Assembly: GCF_019175385.1 (NCBI RefSeq)
Contig: NC_083337.1
Span: forward strand, 48,212,938 to 48,276,937
DNA length: 64,000 nucleotides
Reading direction: 5' to 3'
Source: Lycium barbarum
Taxonomy: Eukaryota > Streptophyta > Magnoliopsida > Solanales > Solanaceae
In this document: positions 10,833 through 22,419 of the stretch, piece by piece
How positions within the stretch are numbered: position 1 is the stretch's first letter
Layout: each line of letters opens with the position of its first letter
Translations under genes and position numbers: made by a program
Notes under the pieces: model-generated
The model's input: only the letters and a program-made list of their open reading frames with translations
The model's database searches: none
What the model was told of the DNA's origin: nothing

Positions 10833-13800
10833 AGTTCATCCTCGGAGTGTCTACAGACCGTGTCTAGTAGAGTCTTGTTTATCGGTGTGTTGTGCACCAC
10901 ATCTATAAATAGGAAGCTACAGGACATTTAGGATGTTACTTTTCTTTCATATCTAAGATCGTGTGATAGAGCTCAACCATAGGAAATGAAATTCCTTATA
11001 CTAACCTTTGATTTCAGTTGAAGAACGGCATCGACAGAAGAAAGTGACTGATAACACTGGAAGTTACAAAGTACACACGTAAGCAACGACGCGAAAGATG
11101 TATGTCGAATAAGGTAAGAATATTGAAATATGATTGAAGTGCAAAGTTGAAGAATGAAAGAGAAAGTAGATAGGAAGGTATAATAAAATGGATCGTTAAA
11201 GGATCAGGTACGTCTCGAGGTGCAATAGGTGAGGTAAGTCCCGACACCTTTATACCTTTTACTTGAAATTGAGAGTCCTGTGTGGCTATGATACGATATG
11301 ATATATGCGTATATATGTTGGCCCTATGAGGCATTGTTGGTATTTCCTGCGTGCAGGTTTTGGGATAGTAAGAAGTACAGAGGAAACTCTACCCAATTTT
11401 CCCAGAAATAGGAAAAAGAAGAGAATGAGATATAAGTTCATAATATGTCTTGAAATTCGATACTGATATGGCAAATTTATTATGCTGGGCTAAAGCTTTA
11501 AGAGATACCCCCCCCCCCCCACACACGTCATCCGTAAGAGGCATCATTCTTATTTGGGAAACTTTGTTTCGAAGAAGCGTATATGAGCAGCAAATTCGCA
11601 ATTCATTTGAACGGACCAGAATACTTTCCAACCACAAGTTTCCTTAGAAAAAGCTCATGTCGAAGGATAGAAACGTCCAGCAATTAAGTTTCAAAGTATT
11701 GGAAGAGTACAAAGCATACAACAAGTAGTCTGTGAATTAAATGATTCGCTCACAACCCAAGAACAAGTATGGAGGTAAACTATGTAAATCATGCATTAGA
11801 AGTCCTGTGGTGCTTGTCGGATTCTAGTTTTTGTTCTGGTGGTGGTTGGAGAATGCTTCATGGTGACATTTTATTAGTTCTTAATCAACTAATTGGAGAT
11901 GGAATTTTCGAAAGAAAGCTCAAACTTGTGGGTTTTCTAGGATCTTGTATTTCATATGTTGTTGGTGAAATGCTAGGATGATTCGGAAAGGCTTGTGATA
12001 CTGAGGGATGATTTAGAAAAAGGTGGCAACTCTTAACAAAACATTTTATTGGGGTGTCGAGTGAACCGATAAATAGGGATAAATTACGAAGAGATTATAG
12101 TTAAAAGGAGTAATAGTATGACTGAGATAAAAGTATGGAGAAGGAAGAATTATGACAAGTCATGGAAGTATTGATAAGACAGCTTGTGAGACATTAAGGG
12201 TAAGATGGATTAGAAAGGGTGACGGGTTAAGTACGCCTAGTCCACAGAGTGTAATTAAAACATAGTAAGAATCGTGAATACAATTAAGCAGTGTTACATT
12301 ATTGGATGGATTACGAACAGGATGTAATGTGAATACCATAAGGATTGCTATAGAAATGAGTAAAGCCTAGCAAGGAAGTAACTACAGAATATGATGTGAT
12401 TAGTGTGAAACGGAAAAGCAAATGTAGAACGAATAAGAAAGACTTACAAAGGTCCTATAGGGAAAGTTCAGAAAAAAAGTCAAGTGGTAACGAAAGTGAA
12501 AGCGAGCACAGGTAGAGAAGGAGTTAATAGAAAGAGGAAGATAAGAAGGAAACGAGTGGGATTATAGTGTAGCGATGTGTTATGACGCGTACAACTAAGA
12601 AAATGAGTAATACAAGTGACAGAATTGTGAAAGACCAACCTGAAGGAAGACGAGCAACAAGACAGAGTGAATGCCAGAAATGACTGGTATGATAAGAACA
12701 AATAGAGATGAACAGAACATGTTTTGAAAACGAGAAAGGGGTTATGTAGAAGCAATGTTTTCCGAAGGATATAGGGGTAGCATGAGATTCCTCGTGCACA
12801 AAATAAAAGATGGACATAGACTGGAGAAATGAAAGGAGTACTAAAGGAGGCACCCAAGACAGACGTAATTAATTGAGTATGAGTATAGGATAAAAAGGGA
12901 AATATATAGCTACGAACTTAAGGTGTAGTACGACTGGAAGTGATGAGACAAGACCACTATTAAAACGAATTTGATATGATTTTGAGTAAGTTAGAAGTTG
13001 GCGTTGGGTATACAACAACGATGAAAGAGAATGAGGCATAAATGAGTACTACGTGTATGTGACTTCACCTCAGAAATGGTGAAATCCTTAAAAGACAAGG
13101 ATTGCGGATTTGCGAAACAACTGATGTATTGTGAATTTACTAGAAGAAACAGATGATATTCGTTGGGATAAAAACGGTGCTATGGGAAAGCTTGGGACAC
13201 TTATCATTAGAATATAAGTGGTACCGAATGGAGAATTTGAAACGACTATAAGCACTAGCTAATTACTGATTGGAATGAGTGGGATGTGGCCTCGGACAAA
13301 TTGCTACATTAATTATATTACTCGAGTACCAACCATCAGACGAGATTTTGTACTATATATCAAGAGTTCTCATCACCTCGTGATTGTGTTGGGGTTTCAT
13401 ACACGGGGAATCTAAGTTATAGATTACATAAATGAAGACATGGGTCTGGAGCAGTAAACCAAATGTATTGGAAAAGAATCACATGGATTTGAAAAATTGG
13501 AAATGGGGACATAGAGTAGAATATAAATAGTTAAGGATGTAGGTACACCCTAAAGGGGGGAAGCGGATGAGAGAAATGCAAATGTAAGATGAAATCAATT
13601 GACACTGCAACACGTGTAATATGGAAACTCAAACTTTAAGTGAGATCCCTTGCTGAAACAAGTTAGTAAGACTTGAAGGCCAGCAATAAGCGGATAGAAG
13701 CCAAGATGGTATTGGAGACAGTGCTGAGAATTGTTGGTAAAGATCTTGGAAAATATAACATCAGAAGGTGGATGCTTATAAAAAGGAAGAATACGACAAG

Positions 13801-15219
13801 AAAAAGGTAACGAGTAACATGAAAGATATTATAAGGGATAGCAAGGCTATACTGGATTAGAGGTTAAGATGTTTGCAACGAAGTTATTGGCTAATGACAT
13901 TGTGACACATAAGTAGTAAAGGAAGGGAAAGGAGTATGACAAAATAGACAACAAGTGAGTTTTAGTAACACAAGAGATGTAGAGCAGAATAAACCAGGAG
14001 AAGAAAAGACTATGACTAAGATTGGATGCACTTTGTACAAATTGTACAAGAATAGTTATGCAACCTACGAATATTTATATGCTAAGGATGAGACCAAGTA
14101 AATACTTGATAAGAAGGGTAAGAATTCAGTAAGAACAATGCGGTTGCAATATTTTGGGTACATCAAAGAAAGGTGTAAGATGGTTTGAATCAAAATTACA
14201 GAAATATAATTAGTACTGAGGGCAAAAGCCATAGTTGAGCCTTGATATCAATTGAAAGATATAAGGGAAAAATATAGGGTCTACATAAGTCGGGCGAAGC
14301 GACACTAAGGTATTTTCCGGACGGATTTGAGCACTTACACCTACTTGTGTAAAGATTGCAATAGGGTGCGTGGTAGGAGAACTAAGAGCAAATTTGAGTA
14401 ATGAAGCAATAGAAGAGTTTGAGTAAAAAAAAATAGAGAAACAACACGAGATAATATGCCTAAATTATTGCCAGTTAGGGTAAAGGAAATTAGCAAATGA
14501 TTTAACCGAGACAATCAGAACAAGCGGGTTACTGGTCACTGGATGACAGTAAAGTTGTAATGTGAGGGGAACCCTAGCGTTAATTGATAGACAACCTTAT
14601 AGATTGAGATCAAGGGGTAAACGCAAGTGATAGTTAAAGACCTTCAAAAGAAAGTCAGAAAGTGACACATGATGCTGAGGATTCCAGAATACGGACTGCC
14701 ACAACGGAGTAAGCAAGGATATTGGATTACAAAAATGTTACCCTCTGGGAAATTTCATTTTACTCATAGAACCTGCGAAGGGTCCACAGGTTACCAGAGG
14801 CATGCGATGCTCCAGGGATATTAAAGTCTAATAAACCGACGAGGGACGTCTACGCGTTATAAAAATCATATTTCAAGATTGAGAGGTAAGATAAAGGAAA
14901 CGATACCATAAGGGAATAACTATAGGAGAATAAGGAGTCAAGATAAGACAAAGCGCACAAGGAAGAAAGTAAGATTTCAACGGAAGAGCTCGCAATACAA
15001 CTGACAACGGATTACGAAGTAAAGAGGAAAGAAAAGGCAACGACATGGAATAATTACCTTGAGGAGCAACAGAAGAAGGAAATATTACAGGAATGATTCC
15101 GTAGAGACCTGAAATGCATTATGATAGATTAAGGGAAATCAACCAACGAAAGAGTCATGTGAAAAGTATAATTCAGTGAAAGGACGTTTAAGGAAATACT
15201 GGGAGTTCGGGACCAGTAT
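10833..15219 (+). other. Element B non-coding internal region
   Basis: Purine-rich plus strand with stops in all frames; no gag, protease, RT or integrase motif found. Shares its first 2.8 kb with element A and its last 0.8 kb with element D, so it is a family-specific sequence and not random decay. Contains a run of 13 C at 11508-11520 and an internal purine tract AAAGGGGGGAAG at 13550-13561 that also occurs in A (5173-5187). Only the relic frame at 14947-15132 has coding-like conservation. Confidence 0.8.
14947..15132 (+). pseudogene. Relic of a conserved small ORF at the 3' end of the B/D family
   Basis: An open stretch reads ...EELAIQ, TTDYEVKRK, TTWNNYLEEQQKKEILQE, then a TGA at 15094-15096, then FRRDLKCIMID and a final TAA. 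Element D carries the same frame uninterrupted at 32068-31835 (minus) with mostly conservative differences (V/I, K/R) and the same terminal stop. I do not recognise the family. It may be the tail of an extra ORF or a captured host fragment; this copy is broken. Confidence 0.5.
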
Positions 15220-15255
15220 AATATTCGAGGACGAATGTTCTAAAGGGGGGAAGGA
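15220..15255 (+). other. Element B stem-loop and polypurine tract
   Basis: Stem AATATTCG / CGAATGTT with loop AGGA (15220-15239; one pair is a T.G wobble), then AAAGGGGGGAAGGA (15242-15255) abutting the 3' LTR. Confidence 0.88.
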
Positions 15256-15605
15256 TGTTATACCCCGTATATTTATACGTCGAATTATTCGCAAGCAAAT
15301 CGACTCATGTTAAAGGCAGAATCATTTTCGGACATGAAATAGGAACCTTTAGTTTTAAATTTTTATTTAGTACACAAATTGTTTATAAATTATATTTAGT
15401 GTAAAAAATATTACTGGAGATTAGGGACTAATTAATTGTGATTAAATTATTAAGTGAGGATTATTGATTAATTAATTAATTAATTAATCTAATTATGGAA
15501 AGTGGGCCCCACCCGAAATTTAAAAAAAAAAAGAAAAAAAAATGGAACAAAGCAATTTGGTGAGTCATAAAGGGTGGGGGGCACATGTCAATTTGAAAGA
15601 AACCA

Positions 15606-15613
15606 TATATAAA
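15606..15613 (+). promoter_or_regulatory. TATA box in element B LTR
   Basis: TATATAAA about 350 bp into the LTR. Counterparts sit at similar depth in G (43442-43449), D (31367-31361, minus), E (35675-35669, minus) and I (53017-53024). If used, transcription starts about 30 bp later, so the donor-like site and hairpin module lie in the 5' leader. Confidence 0.55.
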
Positions 15614-16324
15614 TGGTTGGATAATGAACAAGAAAGCATTTTCTTTTATTTCACAATTAAAGCTTAGGAATTTTTTTTAACAACTTCCATGGCTGCTCGG
15701 CCAGCCATGGATAGAGGTAAAATATTTTTGGTTGCATGTTGTGATAAAGTTTGAAGTGAATTACAAGTTCAAGGAGGTGATAGCAACATTGGATTTTTAG
15801 TTGGAGAAGAAGAAATTGTAAAATTGGAGCAATTGAGTGTAGAAACTCCTCCGAGAAAATTTGGTAAGATTTTCTTATTTTGTGGTGTAATTATGTTAAT
15901 AGTATAGTAATGGAATTATTAAAATTGGATTGGACGAAATTGGAATTTAGAAAATGCCTGAAATCGATGTTATAGGAAATTATGGGTTGAAATAGATTAA
16001 AAAAGGTTGTTGGGTTGTTAGAATTGTTATGGGCTGAATTGTGAAGATTTTATATGTATATCTCTGTTGTTGGTATTTCTGTGCTAACAGGAGAACAATT
16101 GGAAATTCGGGTTAGGCGAATATATAGGGGAAATGCTGTCCGATTTTCGTTAAGTCCTTAAATAAGGAAAAACCCTAAACGAGAATGTATAGGTTAAATA
16201 ACAAGTTCTATAAAGCGATGGGCTACGGATTTACAAGATAAAAAGTATAGCTACTGACGATAACATTAATTTTATGTTAAATAGGCTAAAAGAGCGACAA
16301 GCGAACGGTTTTGCGATTAGTCGT

Positions 16325-16336
16325 CAACAGGTATGT
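16325..16336 (+). promoter_or_regulatory. Splice-donor-like site in element B LTR
   Basis: CAACAG|GTATGT with the GT at 16331, followed by TAAGGCTA and a GGCATG block. Equivalent AG|GTATGT sites occur in every LTR here that covers the region. Confidence 0.5.
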
Positions 16337-17195
16337 TAAGGCTATTCCCTTTTCTTCTTTTGGCATGGTCTATATGAAACAAACAGACGACGAACATATA
16401 AACTCCAAAGAAACTCCTATTCTTAGAGATACTAGAATGGCTAATGTTCTTGATTTTCAGAAGCTATTTCATTATGTCCTGATACGTGTCTATGATTCCT
16501 GAAGTCCTATTTTGATATAATCCATAGTGACAGTCGAGGGTGCTCCCAGGTTATTCAAGGAGTTAAGAAATAATTTTATGAGTCTCACTTGCATTATGAC
16601 TCCAATGAATTCTAGTTCTCAGTGGTACTTAACGTGACTGTTTTCTTGATTCTCAAGTGTTAGTTTATTCTAATTATTCTATTGAGTCTCAGATGATGAT
16701 TTAGTTTGCATATGGTTGCTCATGATATTCTGCTCGTGCATGCCGTTAGTATATCATTCACCGAGTCCCGGGCCGGGCATGTATTCGTACACAGTTTCAC
16801 TGCATTGTTCACCGAGTCCCTCACTAGAGGGCCGGGTACGTTATATGATGATATGATGATATGATGATGTGATGATGTGATGATACGATGATATAATTAT
16901 GGCACCGAGTCCCATGATGGGCCGGGTACGGTATACGTGTACACGACTTTATTCACCGAGTCCCTCACTAGAGGGCTGGGTACGGTATATGTATATGATG
17001 ATATGATGGTATGACGATATGATGATATGATTTTATTCACCGAGTCCCATAATGGGCCGGGTACGGTATATGATAATGATATGCATGGTTTTGTTTCGTA
17101 AGGCACAGGTACAGTAATTTCTTGATTATCATACTTGTCTCTTGGAATCTCTACTTCAGTTATGATCTTCCTTATTGTATTTCATGCTTTATATA

Positions 17196-17256
17196 CTCAG
17201 TACATATTCCGTACTGACCCCCTTTTTTTCGGGGGGCTGCGTTTCATGCCCGCAGG
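17196..17256 (+). other. Conserved triple-hairpin module in element B LTR
   Basis: CAGTAC(N7)GTACTG, then CCCCC(N)GGGGG, then CTGCG(TTTCATGCC)CGCAG in 61 bases. The same three stems in the same order occur 15 times in the window with base changes that mostly keep the pairing. Confidence 0.7.
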
Positions 17257-17780
17257 TACAGACAGTCGGTTTGGTGACCCGTCAGCATAGGACTTCTACT
17301 CAGCTGTTTTGGAGAGCTCCGTTGTTCCGGAGTCTAGAGTTTTGCTATAGGTCTTATGATATATATGTATATGTTTAACCAGGGGTACGGCGGGGCCCTG
17401 TCCCGTCATATTTCATTATCGATACTCTTAGAGGTCTGTAGACATATGTGTGGGTTGGGTATAAGTTCTGTTCAGCTGTTCCTATGCGTTGTGCTATGTG
17501 TATGTTCATCTGTAATGACAGCCTTGTCGGCTAGCATATGACATGATATTGATGTGTAGTGGCAGCCTTGTCGGTTTGCGGATCATTTTATGATTTGATC
17601 AGTTGTGACTCCTTAGGAGACAGTTTATCTGGACATATATATATGATGACATTATGAACCTTGGAGTTCCTTTACAAGGTTTCATAATGTTCTTAGATTC
17701 TGTATGACTATATCTAACAGGTACGTATACGGGTGTCCAGGTCGGGCACTATTCATGGCCCACGGGGTTGGGTCGTGACA

Positions 17781-18164
17781 AAAATACGGATAATGTACCT
17801 GTAACCACATTCTGGGAGGACTCAAGATCAAGTCGTCCAGCTAAAGCATACATACAGGGCTGAGTGCCACCTGAAGTAGATGCTCCCCCTCTGCCTCTAC
17901 CTCGACCTGCTGGAATCTGGGGAGTCTGCCCTACCAGGCGCACTGAAGAAGAACTAGCCGCTGATCCTGTGGGCTGAACCCCACCTCTACCACTCATTGA
18001 CGGGCAATCTCGCAATATGTGCCCAACCTGGCCATAGGCATAGCAAGCATTTGAACCTTGGCGACACTGTCCGGAATATAATCTACCGTACTGGCTGCAT
18101 CGCAGTGCTGGGGGTCTCCTCTTGCTATAATCATCCCCAAATTGAAAACCTGAGGCTCTCGAAC
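17781..18164 (-). pseudogene. Element E gag, zinc-knuckle and C-terminal part, into protease
   Basis: Minus-strand frame with two cysteine motifs: a degenerate upstream one (CSQYGRLYSGQC) and a CCHC knuckle whose second Cys is Tyr (CYAYGQVGHILRDC). A Gly/Arg-rich linker (GRGRGRGG) follows, then YALAGR and NVVTGTLSVF, the usual entry into the aspartic protease. The frame is cut at 17780 by the end of element B's LTR, before the catalytic Asp. Gag zinc knuckles bind genomic RNA; the Cys to Tyr change would disable this one. Upstream gag continues at 28640 across element C. Confidence 0.88.
18160..18164. repeat. Target site duplication of element C, left copy (CGAAC)
   Basis: CGAAC immediately before the C LTR; repeated at 28640-28644 immediately after the other LTR. 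Confidence 0.95.
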
Positions 18165-18869
18165 TGTCACACCCCGACATTTCGAGGGTGTGATGGGCAC
18201 TCGACCCTTACTTAGGGCCGAGCGAACCCTCAGATTCCAACTATACAGAAAATCACATCAAACTTTCTAAATTGGATAAGGTAAAATGCATAGTAATTTT
18301 TTTCGAAATATTCTTTCAAATCAAACAAATACATATAATCATACAGAATCCAGTACATAACTCAGACCCACATATCGGCTGATGGAGCCGCTTACAGACG
18401 AACAACCAATACTCACGACACTGTCTGCAAAGTCTCTAATATAATCCAGAACCATAACATACGGACTCTGACTCGGCAGCACTCCAGAAGCAAATGGAGT
18501 TGGCTAACCCCGCTGGATCATCTCCCGTAATAACTTTAGCTCATCTGGGAGTACCTGCGCGGCATGAAACGCAGCCCCCGAAGAACAGGGGGTCAGTACG
18601 AAAATGTAGCGAGTATGCAAAGCGAAAATATCACAAGTATAATCATAGCCCGGACCAGAAGCACAGAAATATATACAGAAGTATAACAGGCATAACCGAA
18701 TCTAAATCCAAGACAGACATACCGAGTTCAACTGACAGAATCATCGCACAGAGCTGGGGCACAGATGTAACTGATACCATCATAATCAGAGACAGAGGTA
18801 CAGAATGGAACAGACTGAGTCGTGGTCCGGATCAGATTACCAGAAGTACAACATACAGAAACGTAATTT

Positions 18870-19110
18870 AGCCGGACAGACAGAAGGGTAGCGGACAGAA
18901 CCATAATCTTATCAGACAGACCAAAATATACGAATAGAATCATAACCGTATCGGACAGACCGAGGCGTAACAGACAGAATCGAAGTCCAGACGGACAGAC
19001 AAAATCATATTCCAGACGGGCAGATAGAATCATGTTTCAGACGAATAGACAGAGTCAGATTCCCGACGGATAGACAGAATCTCATTTCAGATGGATAGAC
19101 AGAATCATAA
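18870..19110. repeat. Tandem array of GACAGA-type units in element C LTR
   Basis: Degenerate units of roughly 25-30 bp built on CAGACGGACAGACAGAATC. The same array is in the other LTR at about 25126-25367. Confidence 0.7.
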
Positions 19111-19199
19111 TTCATAGTCATATAGAGTCATTTGCCATATCAGAATGCTGTAGCGTATCGGATCAGGTGTTGCCACCTGTGAATCATATGATGTTTACA

Positions 19200-19515
19200 G
19201 AGAGTGTGCCACCTCGAGCTCAGCCCAGTACATTGGTCACACCATACACAAACATATCGTATCAGATCGTAGCATATCATATCATATCAAAGTACGCGTC
19301 TACAAGGGGTATGCCACCTCGAGCTCGGCCTAGTACAGTGGTCATCCCATGCAGAGACTGCCCGTTTTTCCCGCTCGAGCTCTGCCCAGTACACGGGTCA
19401 CGGACCAGTCTCGGGAGCTCGAGCTCCGCCCAGTACACTCCCAACGCGTCTGCCTGGTATAAATCACACAGCGCAGATACTATCCGCTTTGGGGATCGAG
19501 CTCAGCCCAGACCAC
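19200..19515. repeat. Interspersed CGAGCTC...CCCAGTACA repeats in element C LTR
   Basis: Five copies of a block with core CGAGCTCNGCCCAGTACA followed by a GGTCA-like end, unevenly spaced. Also at about 25460-25775. Confidence 0.65.
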
Positions 19516-22382
19516 CCCTCACGGTTTTATTTCAGAACATCATGGACAACAAAGGGAAATAGCGCACGACAGGATAGCTTTGTCCGGCTCAGTGAATAGA
19601 CATGGTAAGGCTTGCACGAACGGAGTAGTGAGAGACCAGATACACATATTCTCAGACTCGACAGATACAAACACTTATTGACATCGGAGGATTATAAACG
19701 TATTTCGGAACGATCAGAATTGATACATGATATTTACGGATACGTTTACCACAAAATCGTTACGAACGTTTCGAAACAGATTTCGATCGACGGATCAGTT
19801 CAAGAAATCGAACAGTAGTCATAAGGCACAAACATAACCTTTTGGATGGCACGATGGAATATATCAACACAGAACGTTCGGAGTCATTTTACGTATCCAA
19901 GCGTTTCATAGGACTCGCGAGAGTGATTGAACATACTATCAGAATATTCGTACGGATTGTTCGATCAAAATATCCATATCCGAATAATTATATCAAAAAT
20001 AACCTTAGCGGGGTACTTGTATCGGAATGCCCATACTCGGATACTCATGTCAGCAAAAAGGGCATACAGTCGAATTGTAATAGTGCGCACGATCAATAAC
20101 CCGGCCCGGAGGACCAGTGAATGATGTCATAATAATGGGCACGAGCAGAGTCATGAACGACTGATGCAATTTACAAATCGGAATAGCTATAGGGTCCAAT
20201 ATAGTCATATGTCGGCTCGTTAATCCAACTAGTCTGAACAAGTGGTCAACACGAGGTTATTTCACAAACGTTCTTCCAAAATTATGTTTGTAGTCAAAAT
20301 GTAAGTTAGAATGTCGAAATACTTTTATAAGTTTGATAAAATCATAAGTTGACCCAATGGTCAAAATAATTTGGATAATTAATCAGACGGGGTCCATTTC
20401 ACAAAAATATTTCTAAAATGGTCATTGTGGTTCAAAATATAGTTTAAAATACCGCGGCGACCAAAACATTATTTTATAGTGGTCAAATTCATAAGTGAAA
20501 GCCTTTTTCCCACGTTATGCCAAAATAAACCTTATAGGGCAAACAGAAGGGTTTCGGACTTAGCGGGCCCACCTCTGGTCAAGTCGAGGTGGCGGACATG
20601 ATTTACGGACATTTGAGGTCTACGGAATCATACATAGAGGTTTCGAAGTGATATGACCATGTTTGCACAAGTTTCGAACGTTAGGTTACTTTCTAGCCAA
20701 AATAGAGTCCTTAAGCTTCAATTGAATTGAGTGAATAGTAGTCATTTTCTAAATCGGGTTTCGAGGAGCAGAATTACTCCCGGGGTTCCGATATCGACCT
20801 AACATACTAAGACATGCCACATGAAGAAGTAGGGAGCCTTACATACCTTTCTTACTTCGTACGCTCGCTCAGGCTCGATTCCCGTTTCGTCCAAAATCTG
20901 CAATTGGTCATTGTTACCAATTAGAACCTTCAAGACTTAAGAATGCACTTAACTTCATTTTTGTCTACCGAAATTTCGGCAGCACCTCCCCTATAAATAT
21001 AGCACCCCCGAGAAACATCTCGGCTCAAATAATAGCAACAACAACCCAACAACATCAACAAAGTCACAATATAGCATAATATAGGGCAAGTAGTCCTACT
21101 TTTCGACATAATGCGATAACGCTCATTCCGACTTCACATTTCCAAACTAATCTCAAATTTTCATATTCATCATTAATCAAGGTCATCACCATATAGTTTA
21201 AAAGCATTTCATATCGTTCTCACAAAATATTAACACGATATACAAAATATACAATCTTCCACCAAGATCATATTCCCTCCAAAACTTCTACGAATTCAAC
21301 AAAACTTCCCAAATCACATTCTCTTCCTTCCAAATTCATTACGACAACATTAGTTCCCATTCCAGCATCTTACTTTCACACTTACACAAAAATCATATAA
21401 AATTCATATAATTTCTCATAATCACATACAAACAAATTCAATGCCAATTCAATTCATTAAACCTTCATCTACATTACAGGGATTACAACAACACAACTAA
21501 CATGTTAAACAAAATAACTCCATCATTATTTCACCATAGCCTAACTCACGGCCAACATGGGAATTTTCCAACTTCATCCAATTTCATTCCACTTTCATTT
21601 CCAATATACATTCCATGCTATACACAACTAGAATTTAACATATATTCAATTCACCACAAGCACACATTGTATACACACACACGACCCTAAACTACATTCC
21701 ACACCCACTTTGAAATCTTCCATTTTTCCATACTCTCAACTCATTTCTACATACTACAACACAAACAAACCTTTATAACATAATAATATGGAGTGAATTC
21801 TTACCTTTTCTCTTCAACTTCTTCACTCAAATATGTTGTCCCATTGAAGAAACTAGTGCCCTTTCTTCCCAAATAATTGGACCATGTTGTAGAGGGACCT
21901 TGAATTGGTATAAATACCACAAGAAAACAATTTTGGATGCAAGATTTTTGGGGTGCAAATTGAGAGGGGCTGGCCGAAACCCCCCTCTCTTGCTCTTCAT
22001 CTTTTGCTTTGTTTTTTGCTTCTTGATCTTTCTAATGGATAAGTGTATATATAATATGCTTGTCTTGATCTAGTGATCACATGCAATTCACATGACCTAT
22101 TTATTGGTTTTGGGCCATGGTTTGGCCGGCCACCCTTGGATTTGGGCCTTAATGTTTTTCAATTTTTCTCTTGGCCCAATTCGTTGAAAGCTCGTTTTGC
22201 AATTCCCGAAACTAATTTTCAAAATTCCGATTTTTGCCCTTGGCCTTCCTCCGTGTTTCCACACCACTATTTTTCATGAACAACACACCCATATGTGAAT
22301 TCAAATCAACATATGGCCTTATTCTTTACAAGTCACAATCTTTCCCAATTTTTCCGAATACGCGAAAACGCGGGATATAACA

Positions 22383-22419
22383 TCCTCCCCCCCTTTAAAA
22401 ACATTCGTCCTCGAATGTT
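22383..22419 (-). other. Element C polypurine tract and stem-loop
   Basis: Minus strand: perfect stem AACATTCG / CGAATGTT with loop AGGA (22419-22400), then a purine run AAAGGGGGGGAGGA, then the LTR. Confidence 0.88.

Larger units (their letters stand above)
10321..17780 (+). mobile_element. Element B: non-autonomous LTR retrotransposon without coding capacity (LARD type)
   Basis: Plus-orientation element with a 5' LTR remnant, primer site, 4.4 kb of internal DNA without any gag or pol frame, polypurine tract and a complete 3' LTR. The first part of the 5' LTR is displaced to the left of the window by element A. B itself is inserted in the start of the protease region of element E: sequence to the right (from 17781) is E gag/protease on the minus strand. 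The likely duplicated flank is AAAAT (17781-17785), unverifiable here. It must have been mobilised with proteins from an autonomous relative. Confidence 0.88.
15256..17780 (+). repeat. Element B 3' LTR, complete, 2525 bp
   Basis: Starts TGTTATACCCCG at 15256 and ends GGGTCGTGACA at 17780. Order of landmarks: TATATAAA at 15606, GGGAAATGCTGTCC near 16128-16150, donor-like ACAG|GTATGT at 16327-16336, repeated CACCGAGTCCC...GCCGGGTACG blocks with TGATGATA runs (16758-17075), hairpin module 17196-17256, CTCCG/CGGAG hairpin near 17320, CGGG/CCCG hairpin near 17388, two GGCAGCCTTGTCGG repeats (17517-17580). Same family as D's LTR and solo LTR G. Confidence 0.95.
18165..22382 (-). repeat. Element C 3' LTR, 4218 bp
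   Basis: Runs from TGTCACACCCCG to CGGGATATAACA. Contains the hairpin module (18554-18616; its first stem is degraded), two tandem arrays (about 18870-19110 and 19200-19515), a CCACCTC...GAGGTGG hairpin near 20570-20592, donor-like AAAG|GTATGT (acatac at 20841-20846 on plus), CCGAAATTTCGG near 20970, and a possible TATA at 21909-21916. Related in part to LTR K. Confidence 0.95.

Noticed and set aside
12480..12857. Open frames of 110-125 codons on the minus strand of element B, and the related 5690-6077 plus-strand frames of element A
   Set aside because: They are the antisense of purine-rich, non-coding interior; Phe/Ser/Leu-rich composition only reflects pyrimidine bias.
18728..19033. Repetitive open frames in the C LTRs (also 24984-25289, 19167-19562, 25423-25938)
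   Set aside because: They are translations of the tandem GACAGA and CGAGCTC arrays, present in both LTRs and without gene features.
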